From Pseudomonas viridiflava (lineage in GTDB: Bacteria > Pseudomonadota > Gammaproteobacteria > Pseudomonadales > Pseudomonadaceae), in NCBI RefSeq assembly GCF_900601905.1, contig NZ_UWFA01000416.1:62001-126000 (forward strand): a stretch of DNA of 64,000 nucleotides, read 5' to 3'. Below the pieces are notes generated by a model. The model ran no database searches. It was not told the DNA's origin and saw only the letters and a program-made list of their open reading frames with translations. Below are positions 54,452 to 63,665 of this stretch, in pieces (the stretch's first letter is position 1; every line of letters starts with the position of its first letter). A program made the position numbers and the translations under genes.

Positions 54452-55246
54452 ATGGATACCCAACAGAGATCTGGACGATCAGCGTTATCGGCGGTCACGT
54501 TGGCGTTAGCCCTGATCGGCTTATCGACAATCGCGGGCTGCGCCGGGAGTAAAAGCGCTTCAAAGGTCACAGCGCCGGGCGATCCGGCGACTGCCCTGAC
54601 CAGAACCCTTGACGCCGGAGCTGCCGCGCTTCAGTCACGGCCACCGGTTGAGGCACTCAACGCTTACCTTGATGGCTTTCATTTTTATAACGGCAATATG
54701 AAGGCGCAGATGGAGGCCCATCACTATTGCTCGGTACTCAATGAAGAGGTCATCCAGTGCGTGATTTATGACGGCAACGTCAAGGATGCCAAGCTCATGG
54801 GCGTGGAATACATCATCAGCGAGCGATTGTTTGCCACGTTGCCTGCAGCCGAAAAAGCGTTGTGGCACAGCCATGTTCACGAGGTGAAGTCTGGCCAGTT
54901 GATCGCCCCTGCCATCCCCGCGCCTGCCGAACATGCCTTGATGCAAAAGCTGGTTCATACCTATGGCAAGACCTGGCACACCTGGCACACCGACCAGGAC
55001 AAGCAGCTGCCGCTGGGCATGCCCAGGCTGATGATGGGCTTTACCGCCGACGGCCAGGCTGATCCGGCGATGGTGAGGGAGCGTGACCAGCGTTTTGGCG
55101 TCGACAGTGCCGCTCAAAGGAAAGCCCGCTCGGACATCCCAGCGCCCCAGGTCTTGCCTGGCGCGGATGCCTGGAAAACCGGCAAGGTCATTCAGATAAC
55201 CGACCCCGCTCCCGATGGGCAGCCCTCTCCCGTCGACCATCACTGA
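54452..55246 (+). CDS. DUF1264 (oil-body-associated-protein-like) lipoprotein
   Basis: The ATG at 54452 with GAGGAGG gives 264 residues. A signal sequence ends in a lipobox (TIAG-C30). The mature part is the DUF1264 domain (HHYCSVLNEEVIQCVIYDGN, LWHSHVHEVKSG, GKTWHTWHTDQDKQLPLGMP). Bacterial members are of unknown function; plant relatives coat oil bodies. Likely a periplasmic, membrane-tethered protein. Confidence 0.88.
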   Translation: MDTQQRSGRSALSAVTLALALIGLSTIAGCAGSKSASKVTAPGDPATALTRTLDAGAAALQSRPPVEALNAYLDGFHFYNGNMKAQMEAHHYCSVLNEEVIQCVIYDGNVKDAKLMGVEYIISERLFATLPAAEKALWHSHVHEVKSGQLIAPAIPAPAEHALMQKLVHTYGKTWHTWHTDQDKQLPLGMPRLMMGFTADGQADPAMVRERDQRFGVDSAAQRKARSDIPAPQVLPGADAWKTGKVIQITDPAPDGQPSPVDHH

Positions 55247-55315
55247 CCCGGCGAATGCAGCCTGCATTTGGCTTTTCAGCCCGATGCAGGCAGTCCCCGT
55301 TCCTCAGACGTCAGC

Positions 55316-55720
55316 TCATTCAACCCGGTTGGCGAACACCTCTTTGGCCGCGAATAGCCCATTGAGCGCCGCAGGAAAACCCGCATAAACCGCCATCTGC
55401 ATCAGGATTTCGGTGATCTCCGCCTGTGACAGCCCAACGTTCAGCGCGGCCTCGATGTGCACTTTCAACTGGGGAGTGGCTGTGCCCATTGCCGCCAAGG
55501 CCGCCACCGTCGCAATCTCCCGATCGCGCAGGCTCAAACCAGGCCTTGAGTAAATGTCCCCGAAAGGAAACTCGAACAGGTAGGTCGCAAAATCCGGGGC
55601 GATGTCTGCCAGCGCGGCGACGACCTTGTGTCCAGCTTCGCCATCGATTTCGGCGAGTGCCCGCTTACCGCGTTCCAGTCGACTTTCGCTTTCGTTCGGG
55701 TGGAGTGATGTCATTGCCAT
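55316..55720 (-). CDS. Carboxymuconolactone decarboxylase family protein
   Basis: The ATG at 55720 (MAMTSLHPNESESRLERGKR) has AGAGGAT before it; 134 residues. SLRDREIATVAALAAMGTAT followed by PQLKVHIEAALNVGLSQAEI is the CMD helical core, without the CxxC of AhpD-type peroxidases. Its start overlaps the MerR gene end by 56 bases, in another frame, so both are one operon. Confidence 0.87.
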   Translation of the reverse strand: MAMTSLHPNESESRLERGKRALAEIDGEAGHKVVAALADIAPDFATYLFEFPFGDIYSRPGLSLRDREIATVAALAAMGTATPQLKVHIEAALNVGLSQAEITEILMQMAVYAGFPAALNGLFAAKEVFANRVE

Positions 55721-56078
55721 TGATCCTCTGTGCCTGTTCGATATAACCGCAGATTTTGCTGTCGAGAACCAGCAGGCAGGCAGCGAGCTCCTTGGCGTGA
55801 GCGCGCACCGACTCGCGGTGTTGTTCGAGCATCGCGCAACGTTCGGCTTGCGTTTGATCACCACGTTCGCGCAACGCGGTATAACGCAACATGTCCCTGA
55901 TCGGCATTCCGGTGGTTTTCAGACGACCCAGAAATTCGATCCAGACCAGGATAGAGGCGTCATAGTCGCGCTGGCTCGAACGGTCACGGTCGGCATAGGG
56001 CAGTAGCCCGATCTTTTCGTAGTAACGAATTGTGTGCGCTGAAAGCCCTGAGCGTTTTGCCAATTCACCTATCTTCAT
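55665..56078 (-). CDS. MerR-family transcriptional regulator
   Basis: The ATG at 56078 (MKIGELAKRSGLSAHTIRYY) has AGGTGGG upstream; 137 residues. The winged helix and EKIGLLPYADR are standard, followed by a dimerisation helix. No conserved metal cysteines of CueR type are present. It leads the pair with the CMD gene, a common arrangement in which MerR regulates its partner. Confidence 0.9.
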   Translation of the reverse strand: MKIGELAKRSGLSAHTIRYYEKIGLLPYADRDRSSQRDYDASILVWIEFLGRLKTTGMPIRDMLRYTALRERGDQTQAERCAMLEQHRESVRAHAKELAACLLVLDSKICGYIEQAQRINGNDITPPERKRKSTGTR

Positions 56079-56133
56079 ACCCACCTGCTGTGTCACGACA
56101 AACAGCACGTTAAGACTTCGAGTGCACTCCAAG

Positions 56134-57918
56134 TCAAGCTGATTTATCCGTGTTCCCCTGAATCAGCGTCTGCAGCTGCCACAGGTCGCGGAACACGCCG
56201 TGGCAGTTACGCAGTTGGGCGGGCGTGCCGTCCTGCACCACGCGCCCGTGATCCAGCACTACCACCCGGTCAAAGTTTGCAATGGTCGACAGTCGATGAG
56301 CCACCGCCAGCACGGTTCTGCCCTGCATGAGGTCCGCCAGGGCACGTTGTATGACTGATTCGGAGTCCGAATCCAGCGCAGAGGTCGCTTCATCCAGAAT
56401 CAGAATCGGGGCGTCCTTCAGAAAGGCGCGGGCCAGTCCGAGCCGCTGTCGCTGGCCTCCCGACAACATGACGCCCCGCTCACCGACCCGCGTCTGGTAA
56501 CCCTTGGGCAAGGCGCGGATGAAGTCATCGCAATAGGCGTGCCTGGCCGCTTCGATGATGTCCTGCTCAGTGGCTTCGGGATGACCGTAGCCAATGTTTT
56601 CCAGGATGCTGCGGTTGAACAGCGCAGGCTCTTGCGGCACTACGGCTATCTGCCGGCGCAGGCTGTCCTGACTGACTGAGCGGATGTCGCGGTCCTCGAT
56701 GAGTATCACCCCGCTGCGCACATCATCCAGACGCTGGATAAGACTCAGCAGGGTCGACTTGCCAGAACCCGATGCGCCAACGATTCCGACGCTCTGCCCT
56801 GCCGGGATCTCCAGGCACAAGTGGCTGAACACTTCGTGCCCTTCGGGGTACGCATAGCTGACGTCGACCAGTTTGATACTGCCAGGCGCGGGCGCCAGCT
56901 CTTCGTGACTATCGCTGAGCTCATGGGGCTGGGCGATGATGTTCAACGTTTCGGCAATCACCCCCAGTTGCTGCGACGTATCCACCAGGGCCAGCGCCAG
57001 ATCGCGGGAGCCATGCAGAATGCGGAAGGTCAAGGCGCTGACCATCACCACGTCGCCAGCGCTGACTTGATGGGCAAGCCAGAGCATGATGGCCCAGCCG
57101 AGCATTGTCCCGGCCATGATCGACAGGCAGATGTCGTGCAGCACTCTGGCCTTCTCCAGGTATATCCAGCTGCGGCCTTGCGCGCGGGCTTCGGCGCCAA
57201 TCTCCCGTTCCAGCCTGGCGCGCTCGCGCTCGCGTCCCGAGAACGCCTTGATGGTCCAGACGTTTGACACCAGATCGACGATTTCTCCCCCCACGCGAGC
57301 CGACTGAGCGGCAAAGTCAATGTGGCGGCTACGGCTACGGCCGCGGATGCCGATGAAGGTGATCAGGGCCGCGACCAGCAGCACGCAGACGATCAAGGCC
57401 AATGCCATCGACCAGCGGACCGTGCTGAGCACAATGACCGCGCCCAGAAAATCAACACACGGAGGGATTATCTTCCAGGCGAGCCCGCCGTAGATGGACC
57501 CCGCAGCGGCCCCGGCGGAAGAGACCCGGTTGGCCAGGGAACCTGCAAAATGCCGGGTGAAGTAGCGCATCGGGTGCCCGGTTAGGTGGCTGAACAGGTC
57601 CACTCGCAGGTCGGCGCAACTGCCCACCACGGTACGACAACCGAGCCAGCCTCCCAGCCGCCAGAAGATGTTCTCCAGCACAATGAGCGCCAGAAACAGT
57701 GCGAAGGGTCGCCAGACATCTACCGGGGACGAGTCGCCACTGGCCATGGCATCGACCAGCAGCTTCATGCCGTATTGCACGGCCACCGCGCAACCTGCCG
57801 CACCCACCACCAGCAGCAACATAGTCAGGAAATGCCATTGCCGCACTCTCACGTAGCGCCACATGAAGGCAATGGGAGTGACAGGCAGTGGCTGCGCGCG
57901 AAAACGGCTGAGGGCCAT
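56134..57918 (-). CDS. ABC exporter, fused permease and ATPase
   Basis: This 594-residue half-transporter has six membrane segments in its first about 320 residues and one nucleotide-binding domain: Walker A GASGSGKST (about 380), Q-loop VVPQEPALF, signature LSGGQRQRLGLARAFL, Walker B ILILDEATSALD and His loop VAHRLSTI. It is like MsbA/multidrug exporters and would work as a homodimer. Substrate unknown. No adaptor or TolC gene is adjacent, so it is not the missing partner of the 7.7-21.3 kb locus by position. Confidence 0.92.
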   Translation of the reverse strand: MALSRFRAQPLPVTPIAFMWRYVRVRQWHFLTMLLLVVGAAGCAVAVQYGMKLLVDAMASGDSSPVDVWRPFALFLALIVLENIFWRLGGWLGCRTVVGSCADLRVDLFSHLTGHPMRYFTRHFAGSLANRVSSAGAAAGSIYGGLAWKIIPPCVDFLGAVIVLSTVRWSMALALIVCVLLVAALITFIGIRGRSRSRHIDFAAQSARVGGEIVDLVSNVWTIKAFSGRERERARLEREIGAEARAQGRSWIYLEKARVLHDICLSIMAGTMLGWAIMLWLAHQVSAGDVVMVSALTFRILHGSRDLALALVDTSQQLGVIAETLNIIAQPHELSDSHEELAPAPGSIKLVDVSYAYPEGHEVFSHLCLEIPAGQSVGIVGASGSGKSTLLSLIQRLDDVRSGVILIEDRDIRSVSQDSLRRQIAVVPQEPALFNRSILENIGYGHPEATEQDIIEAARHAYCDDFIRALPKGYQTRVGERGVMLSGGQRQRLGLARAFLKDAPILILDEATSALDSDSESVIQRALADLMQGRTVLAVAHRLSTIANFDRVVVLDHGRVVQDGTPAQLRNCHGVFRDLWQLQTLIQGNTDKSA

Positions 57919-57965
57919 GTTTAGCTCATTCGGTTACACAGATGAAAAAACAGACCAGCCGACTG

Positions 57966-58808
57966 CTACCTGGCTGCCGACCCGCTCTGGACCTCTCTGA
58001 GCTCGGCGGCATCGTGACTGCAGATGATCTGCACGTCACGGGATTCAGTCAGCGCCAGCGCCCGCAAACGATTCTGCGTATTGATACGCGCAGCACGATC
58101 CTCGTCCATCAGCCGCTGGTACAACCGCAATCCCGGCGGACAATGACGCTGCGGCTTGTGGACCTCGCTGCGATGGAAATACGCGTCGCCGGCATGCAAC
58201 TTCCATTGCCCCTGGGTGGAAACTGCAATGCCAGCATGCCCCACGCTATGACCAGGCAGCGCCACCATCAGCACTTCTTCATGGAGGCCCATTACCGGTG
58301 TGACACGTGAGAAACCTTTCCACTGTTCGCCTGCGGGCTCGTAAAACCGCCAGCTCTGGCTGCGTTGCCATTGCGACTCGCGGTAACGGCGTGTGGCTCG
58401 CCAGCCCTTGAGCGTCTTGGCTGCGGTGTATTCATCCTGCAGCACATGCACCGTTGCTTCGGGAAAGTCGCCTAGGCCGCCAGCATGATCAAAATCCAGA
58501 TGGGTCAGCAGGATATGGCGGACATCCGCTGGCGCAAAGCCAAGCCGCTTGATCTGGGCAACGGCGGTCAGGGAGTGTCTGAACTGGATGTTATTCAAGC
58601 GCCGGAAGAAACCGGCGACACGTGAGGGATTGTCGACGTCAGCGCTGCCGAACCCGGTGTCCACCAGGATCAAACCATCGCGCTGCGTTTCGATCAGCCA
58701 GCAATGGCAGACCAGATGGGCGAACAGGCCCAGGCTGCGCCCGTCGAACAGCGGCCCGCCAAAAGGACACATACAACCGCAATCGAGGTGATGAATGTTC
58801 ACGTTCAA
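57966..58808 (-). CDS. Metallo-beta-lactamase-fold hydrolase (lactonase-like)
   Basis: This about 280-residue protein has the zinc motif HLDFDHAGG (HxxxDH: about residues 121-129), the later HS.GH motif (LPGHSVGHAGIAV) and HAGDAYFH. This is the layout of AHL-lactonase-like enzymes. Start is either the TTG at 58808 or the GTG at 58802; AGGGCGGG fits the GTG better. Substrate unknown; quorum-signal lactonase is one option. Confidence 0.82.
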   Translation of the reverse strand: MNVNIHHLDCGCMCPFGGPLFDGRSLGLFAHLVCHCWLIETQRDGLILVDTGFGSADVDNPSRVAGFFRRLNNIQFRHSLTAVAQIKRLGFAPADVRHILLTHLDFDHAGGLGDFPEATVHVLQDEYTAAKTLKGWRATRRYRESQWQRSQSWRFYEPAGEQWKGFSRVTPVMGLHEEVLMVALPGHSVGHAGIAVSTQGQWKLHAGDAYFHRSEVHKPQRHCPPGLRLYQRLMDEDRAARINTQNRLRALALTESRDVQIICSHDAAELREVQSGSAAR

Positions 58809-59060
58809 ACCCGCCCTGCCAAATGATCAACGTGCCTGCGCTCTCGACATGCCCGCACTGGCTGCTCTTTGTTGAAGACCCGACAGGGCCTCTCATGATT
58901 CAGCGCGTCTTGGGGATGAGCCTTTGATTACCGATAAGTGGTGCGTTTGTCAGGATCGTCACCCGCCCTCTGGATGCCTGCGTTGCCAATCGTCATCGGC
59001 AGTGAACTCGGGCAAACCGCGTCGCTCCATTTTTTTACCACCCACCAAGAGGACGTAAAA

Positions 59061-59570
59061 ATGGCGACTCCACAGGAAAACCTGATCGACTGGCTGCGTG
59101 ACGCGCACGCCATGGAGCAGCAGGCCGAGAAAATGTTGCAGGCGCAATCCGAGCGGCTTGAACACTACCCTGATCTGAAAGCGCGCATTGACCAGCACAT
59201 TCAGGAAACACTCGGCCAGCAGCAACTCATTAATGAGTGTCTTGAACGCCTCGGTACGAGCCCGTCGACCATCAAGGACATGACCGGCAAGCTCATGGCG
59301 TTCGGCCAGGCAGTCGGCGGCTCGATGATGAGCGACGAGGTGGTCAAAGGCGCAATGGCAGGCTATGTCTTCGAGAACGTTGAAATTGCGACTTACACGG
59401 TCTTGATAGCTGCCGCCAACGCCGCCGGAGATCCCCAGACGCAAGCGGCGTGCGAGCGGATCCTGCCGCAAGAGCAAGCCATGGCGCAGTGGTTGCTGGA
59501 GCACTTGCCACAGATCACCGACGCCTTCATGGCTCGCTCTCAGGATCCAAATCTTGAAGCCAAAAAATGA
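59061..59570 (+). CDS. Ferritin-like DUF892 protein (YciE/YciF type)
   Basis: The ATG at 59061 gives 169 residues, all helical (LIDWLRDAHAMEQQAEKMLQ, LGQQQLINECLERLG, YVFENVEIATYTVLIAAANA, RILPQEQAMAQWLLEHLP). Glu residues in AMEQQ, ENVEIATY and QEQAM are the likely di-metal ligands. Family members are general-stress proteins. Confidence 0.88.
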   Translation: MATPQENLIDWLRDAHAMEQQAEKMLQAQSERLEHYPDLKARIDQHIQETLGQQQLINECLERLGTSPSTIKDMTGKLMAFGQAVGGSMMSDEVVKGAMAGYVFENVEIATYTVLIAAANAAGDPQTQAACERILPQEQAMAQWLLEHLPQITDAFMARSQDPNLEAKK

Positions 59571-59579
59571 GCTGATCCA

Positions 59580-59605
59580 GGCGTAGCCGCTGCAAGGGCT
59601 ACGCC
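59580..59605 (+). terminator. Hairpin after the ferritin-like gene
   Basis: GGCGTAGCC-GCTGCAAG-GGCTACGCC is a perfect 9-bp stem about 10 bases after the stop. There is no T-run, so intrinsic termination is uncertain. The rest of the gap to 59891 shows nothing else. Confidence 0.5.
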
Positions 59606-59891
59606 GTTCAGTCGTGTGCCGCTGACCTTCGAACAGGTCGGCAAATCAGTAAGCGCTGGGCTGATGAGGTTGACCGCATTCAAAGCCAGACTGGCCACAG
59701 CGTGCAAAAGCCCAGCGCTCCTCATCACCTCCCATGCTCTGGCGGCCGTTAATGCTGGAACCCTGGATCAGCACTCCATTCATCGGGCATTTCGTTGAAC
59801 TATCTCGGCCAGACCTGCTCTAGAGGCCTTCGCCGTTGTTCGATCAGCATCGTCGATTTTCCTTTTAGACCCTTTGAAAACGGAACGACGT

Positions 59892-61079
59892 ATGTCTATC
59901 CAGCAAACACCCGGGCATGTTCTGTCTCCGCACGCAGCGACCAAAATGGAAGCCGCCATGGCCGTTGGCGCCTTTGCCATTGGCACCGGCGAATTCGCGA
60001 TCATGGGGTTGATGCCTGACATCGCCAGCAATCTGCAACTCAGCGAGCCTCAGGTCGGTCACGCCATCAGTGCCTATGCGCTGGGCGTGATGGTCGGTGC
60101 GCCGCTGCTGGCCATCCTCGGCGCCAAACTGCTGCGCAAGCACATGCTGCTGTGGCTCATGGCACTGTACGCGCTGGGCAACATGGCCACGGCGTTCACG
60201 CCGACGTTCGGCAGCCTGGTTGCGTTTCGCTTTATCAGCGGCTTGCCCCATGGGGCTTACTTCGGCATCGCTGCCGTTGTCGCATCGAGCATGGTGCCCT
60301 CCAATAAACGGGCGGGCGCCGTGGCCCGGGTGATGATGGGCCTGACCCTGGCGATGTTGCTGGGCAATCCCATCGCTACCCTGCTCGGCCAGTTTTTCGG
60401 CTGGCGCTCCGCTTTCGCTCTGGTCGGGGTGATCGCCCTGTGCACCATCGGCCTGGTTTGGCACTTTGTGCCAGATCGTCGCGATGAGCCGCGCAGCGAT
60501 CCGCGCAAGGAGCTGCGCGCGTTCACCAAACCTCAGGTGTGGATGGCGCTGGCCATTGGCGCCGTCGGCTTTGCCGGGATGTTCTGCGTGTTCAGTTACC
60601 TGGCCCCGACCATGCTGGAGGTGACCCGCGTGACGCCGCAGTGGATTCCGTTTGCGCTGGCAGCCTTCGGTGCGGGCGGCATCATCGGCAATATCGTGGG
60701 TGGCAAACTGTTCGACCGCATGCAGTTCCGTGCGGTGGGCGTATTGCTTGTGTGGTCGATGGCCGTACTGCTGTTCTTCCCGTTCGCCGCGGGCTCGCTG
60801 TGGAGCGTGATGTTGAGCATCGGTCTGGTGGGCACCATGGTAGCCTTGGCTGCACCCCTGCAGATTCGCCTGATGGACATCGCCCACGAAGCACCGAGCC
60901 TGGCGGCGGCGTCCAACCATGCCGCGTTCAATCTGGCCAATGCGCTGGGGCCGTGGTTCGGCGGGATGGCGATCACAGCGGGGCTGGGCTGGACGAGCAC
61001 CGGCTATATCGGTGCCGCCACGGCTCTGGCCGGTTTTGGCATATACCTGATGGCGCGGCGCATGAAGGGCGGTGACTGA
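59892..61079 (+). CDS. MFS efflux transporter, AraJ-like
   Basis: The ATG at 59892 (MSIQQTPGHVLSPHAATKME), with GGAACG before it, gives 395 residues. Twelve membrane segments and the DHA1 motifs are visible: FAIGTGEFAIMGLMPDIASN and RFISGLPHGAYFGIAAVVAS. It is like AraJ/YdhP sugar or drug efflux. No regulator is adjacent. Confidence 0.9.
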   Translation: MSIQQTPGHVLSPHAATKMEAAMAVGAFAIGTGEFAIMGLMPDIASNLQLSEPQVGHAISAYALGVMVGAPLLAILGAKLLRKHMLLWLMALYALGNMATAFTPTFGSLVAFRFISGLPHGAYFGIAAVVASSMVPSNKRAGAVARVMMGLTLAMLLGNPIATLLGQFFGWRSAFALVGVIALCTIGLVWHFVPDRRDEPRSDPRKELRAFTKPQVWMALAIGAVGFAGMFCVFSYLAPTMLEVTRVTPQWIPFALAAFGAGGIIGNIVGGKLFDRMQFRAVGVLLVWSMAVLLFFPFAAGSLWSVMLSIGLVGTMVALAAPLQIRLMDIAHEAPSLAAASNHAAFNLANALGPWFGGMAITAGLGWTSTGYIGAATALAGFGIYLMARRMKGGD

Positions 61080-61114
61080 TACAACGCAGCCGCTCGGCCT
61101 TGATGGCACGCCAG

Positions 61115-61507
61115 TCAGCCAATGAAAAACACCGCGATCTTGTTCCCTGACGGGTCGCGTAGATAGGCCACATAAAAATCGTCGTCATACCTTTCCCGGT
61201 AACCAGGCGCGCCGTCATCGGTGCCGCCGCTGGCAAGCCCTGCGGTATAGGCAACATTGACCGTCGCCTTGGCCCCGGCGGCAAATGCCAGCATTACGCC
61301 ATTCCCGGCACTGGCGGGCTCGCCGTCAAAAGGCCTGGCGACGTGTATCGTCCCCGGCCCATTGGACTTGTCCTTGGCGTGCGCAAGCGAGAAGCAATAC
61401 TGCTCGTCGCCAAACTCTTTTTCATACCCTAACGGGGTTAACACGGCGTCGTAAAACCGTCCGGATGCCTCTACATCATTGGCGCCGATATACACATAGC
61501 TGAGCAT
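61115..61507 (-). CDS. VOC-family (glyoxalase-like) protein
   Basis: The ATG at 61507 (MLSYVYIGANDVEASGRFYD) has AGGAG seven bases upstream; 130 residues. Two beta-alpha-beta-beta-beta modules end in the metal-side Asp/Glu pattern YVAYLRDPSGNKIAVFFIG. Function unknown; a dioxygenase or resistance protein is possible. Confidence 0.87.
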   Translation of the reverse strand: MLSYVYIGANDVEASGRFYDAVLTPLGYEKEFGDEQYCFSLAHAKDKSNGPGTIHVARPFDGEPASAGNGVMLAFAAGAKATVNVAYTAGLASGGTDDGAPGYRERYDDDFYVAYLRDPSGNKIAVFFIG

Positions 61508-61632
61508 GATCATCTCCTGGCAGGACGTGGGAGAATTGAAACGGCTTATATAACTGCCCTGCTGCAAGTGAGACCTCACCGGCTCACAGGGTTTTCAGCC
61601 TCTCGCACGAACGGTCACCGAGCCGACATACG

Positions 61633-62523
61633 TCAACCAATTGAGCGGAAGTAGTCCAATGCCATGCGCAGAAACGGTTGCAGCGCCGGGTTGTCATTGT
61701 CGTTTCTGGAGACCATGTAGATTTCCGCCAACGGCTGCGCATCTTCGATCAGGCAGAACTGCAGATTACCCAGATAGAGCTCACGTGCAGCGGCTGGCAC
61801 GATAGCAATGCCGAGCCCGGCACGCACCAGCCCAAGGATCGAATGGGTCTGGCCCAGGTAATGCTGGTATTGAGGCGCAACCCCGGCCATGGCAAACAGC
61901 CCGACAATGCAGTCGTAAAAGTAGCGGCCTTCATCGGGGGAATACATGATGAAGGGCTGTCGATCCAGCTCGGCCATCGTCACGGTTTTGCGCTGAGCCA
62001 GCGGATGGGTGTTACACAAGGCGACCAGCAGCGGTTCGCTGCGGATCAATTCCGAGTCAAACCCCAGATGCGGCGTGGCGCGGCGGACGAAGCCGACGTC
62101 AATCATGCTCGCACCCAACGCCTCGGTCTGTGCCCCGGAAACCATTTCATGGAGCTCGAAACCCACATTCGGCAATTGCTCGGCACTGTGCCCCAATAGC
62201 CCGGGAATCAGGCTGTACCCACTGACCGCCGTGAAACCCACGTGCAAATGCCCCGCCTCCCCGCGCGCCAGACGCCGGGCCGCTGTGCCTGCCTGTTCGG
62301 TATAAGCCAGCACATGCCGGGCATCGCGCAGAAAGTGTTGACCGGCCACCGTGAGTTGCACCGACTTGTTGCTGCGTTCGAGCAACGTGACACCCAGCGA
62401 GCGTTCCAGCATCTGGATCTGTCGGCTCAATGGCGGTTGAGTCATGAACAGACGTTTGGCGGCCTTACCGAAATGAAGTTCTTCGGCAACCATGACGAAG
62501 CAGCGCAGTTGATGCAGTTCCAT
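61633..62523 (-). CDS. LysR-family regulator
   Basis: This 296-residue regulator starts MELHQLRCFVMVAEELHFGK and has the helix-turn-helix AAKRLFMTQPPLSRQIQMLE. The effector domain follows from about residue 90. It is divergent from the hydroxyacid dehydrogenase gene with 139 bases between, so it probably regulates that gene and the transporter after it. Confidence 0.92.
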   Translation of the reverse strand: MELHQLRCFVMVAEELHFGKAAKRLFMTQPPLSRQIQMLERSLGVTLLERSNKSVQLTVAGQHFLRDARHVLAYTEQAGTAARRLARGEAGHLHVGFTAVSGYSLIPGLLGHSAEQLPNVGFELHEMVSGAQTEALGASMIDVGFVRRATPHLGFDSELIRSEPLLVALCNTHPLAQRKTVTMAELDRQPFIMYSPDEGRYFYDCIVGLFAMAGVAPQYQHYLGQTHSILGLVRAGLGIAIVPAAARELYLGNLQFCLIEDAQPLAEIYMVSRNDNDNPALQPFLRMALDYFRSIG

Positions 62524-62662
62524 GATTCAAATCTTGAATTGATCGATCCAATATCAATGTTAGACCAGCATCGTTGATTTTCCTACCCTGAGGCCTGATC
62601 AGTCCGATGCCTGCTGCTCGGCACTCGACGAACCGACAATAAAAACACCTCAGGGACCGCCC

Positions 62663-63601
62663 ATGCCAATCGATATTTTACTGACCCAACCCGTGCCGGA
62701 TCTCATCGATGCTCGGTTGTGCGAGCTTTACCGCGTGCATCGTCTGTACGAAGCGGCCGACCAGGACGTGTTTCTGAGCCAGATACAGCACTGTATTCGC
62801 GGGGTCGTGACCGGTGGCGCCAAAGGCCTGCCCAACAGCATCATGAATCGTCTGCCCGCGCTGCAAATCATCGCCATCAGCGGCATTGGTACGGATGCGG
62901 TCGATCTGCCGAATGCGGCCCGGCGCGGCGTGCAGGTCACCACCACGCCGGGTGTGCTGACCGACGATGTCGCTGACATGGGCCTGGGCTTGTTGATCAT
63001 GGCCCTGCGTGATCTGGGCACTGGCGAGCGCATCGTGCGCGACGGTCAATGGGGTCAAGTGGCACAGCCGCTGGCCCGCAAGGTTACCGGTATCTCGTTG
63101 GGGATCGTCGGCCTGGGCCGTGTCGGGCATGCCATTGCCAGGCGCGCCCTGGCGTTCGACATGACCATCCATTACACCGATTTGCACGAGCAGCCCCAGA
63201 GTGGCTACCACTTCGTCGCGGATCTGGTGGAGCTGGCCAGCCGCTGCGACGTGCTGATCCTCGCGGCCTCCGCTGACCAGGGCACTGCGATCATTACCGG
63301 CGAAGTGCTGCAGGCCCTGGGTAACCGCGGCTATCTGATCAACGTTGCGCGGGGCAAGCTGGTGGATGAGCAGGCGCTGATCAGCGCTTTGCAGAACGGC
63401 GTTATCGCCGGTGCCGGGCTGGACGTGTTTGTGGATGAACCCCATGTACCAGACGCGCTGCGCGAACTGAAGAACGTGGTTCTGCAACCGCACCGCGCCA
63501 GCGCCACCGAACAGACCCGATTGCAAATGGGTGAAATCGTACTGGCAAACCTGCAAGCCTGTTTCGCGGGCTCACGTCTGCCAAGCGCGGTAGCCTGCTG
63601 A
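62663..63601 (+). CDS. D-isomer-specific 2-hydroxyacid dehydrogenase
   Basis: This 312-residue enzyme has the NAD(P) loop LGIVGLGRVGHAIARRAL (about residues 148-165), catalytic Arg in NVARGKLVDE, Glu in DVFVDEPHVP and His in QPHRASATEQTR. It is likely a hydroxypyruvate/glyoxylate- or 2-ketogluconate-type reductase. Followed by an MFS gene, as in sugar-acid uptake and use. Confidence 0.92.
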   Translation: MPIDILLTQPVPDLIDARLCELYRVHRLYEAADQDVFLSQIQHCIRGVVTGGAKGLPNSIMNRLPALQIIAISGIGTDAVDLPNAARRGVQVTTTPGVLTDDVADMGLGLLIMALRDLGTGERIVRDGQWGQVAQPLARKVTGISLGIVGLGRVGHAIARRALAFDMTIHYTDLHEQPQSGYHFVADLVELASRCDVLILAASADQGTAIITGEVLQALGNRGYLINVARGKLVDEQALISALQNGVIAGAGLDVFVDEPHVPDALRELKNVVLQPHRASATEQTRLQMGEIVLANLQACFAGSRLPSAVAC

Positions 63602-63665
63602 TACACCGACATACCGACCCACTCCAACAATAAAAACTTCCTCCTGAAGGAAGCTGGGGAGCACC

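Noticed and set aside
56134..57918. The ABC exporter as the missing ATPase of the sulfation-secretion locus
   Set aside because: It lies 35 kb away among unrelated genes and is an MsbA-like multidrug type without a peptidase domain.
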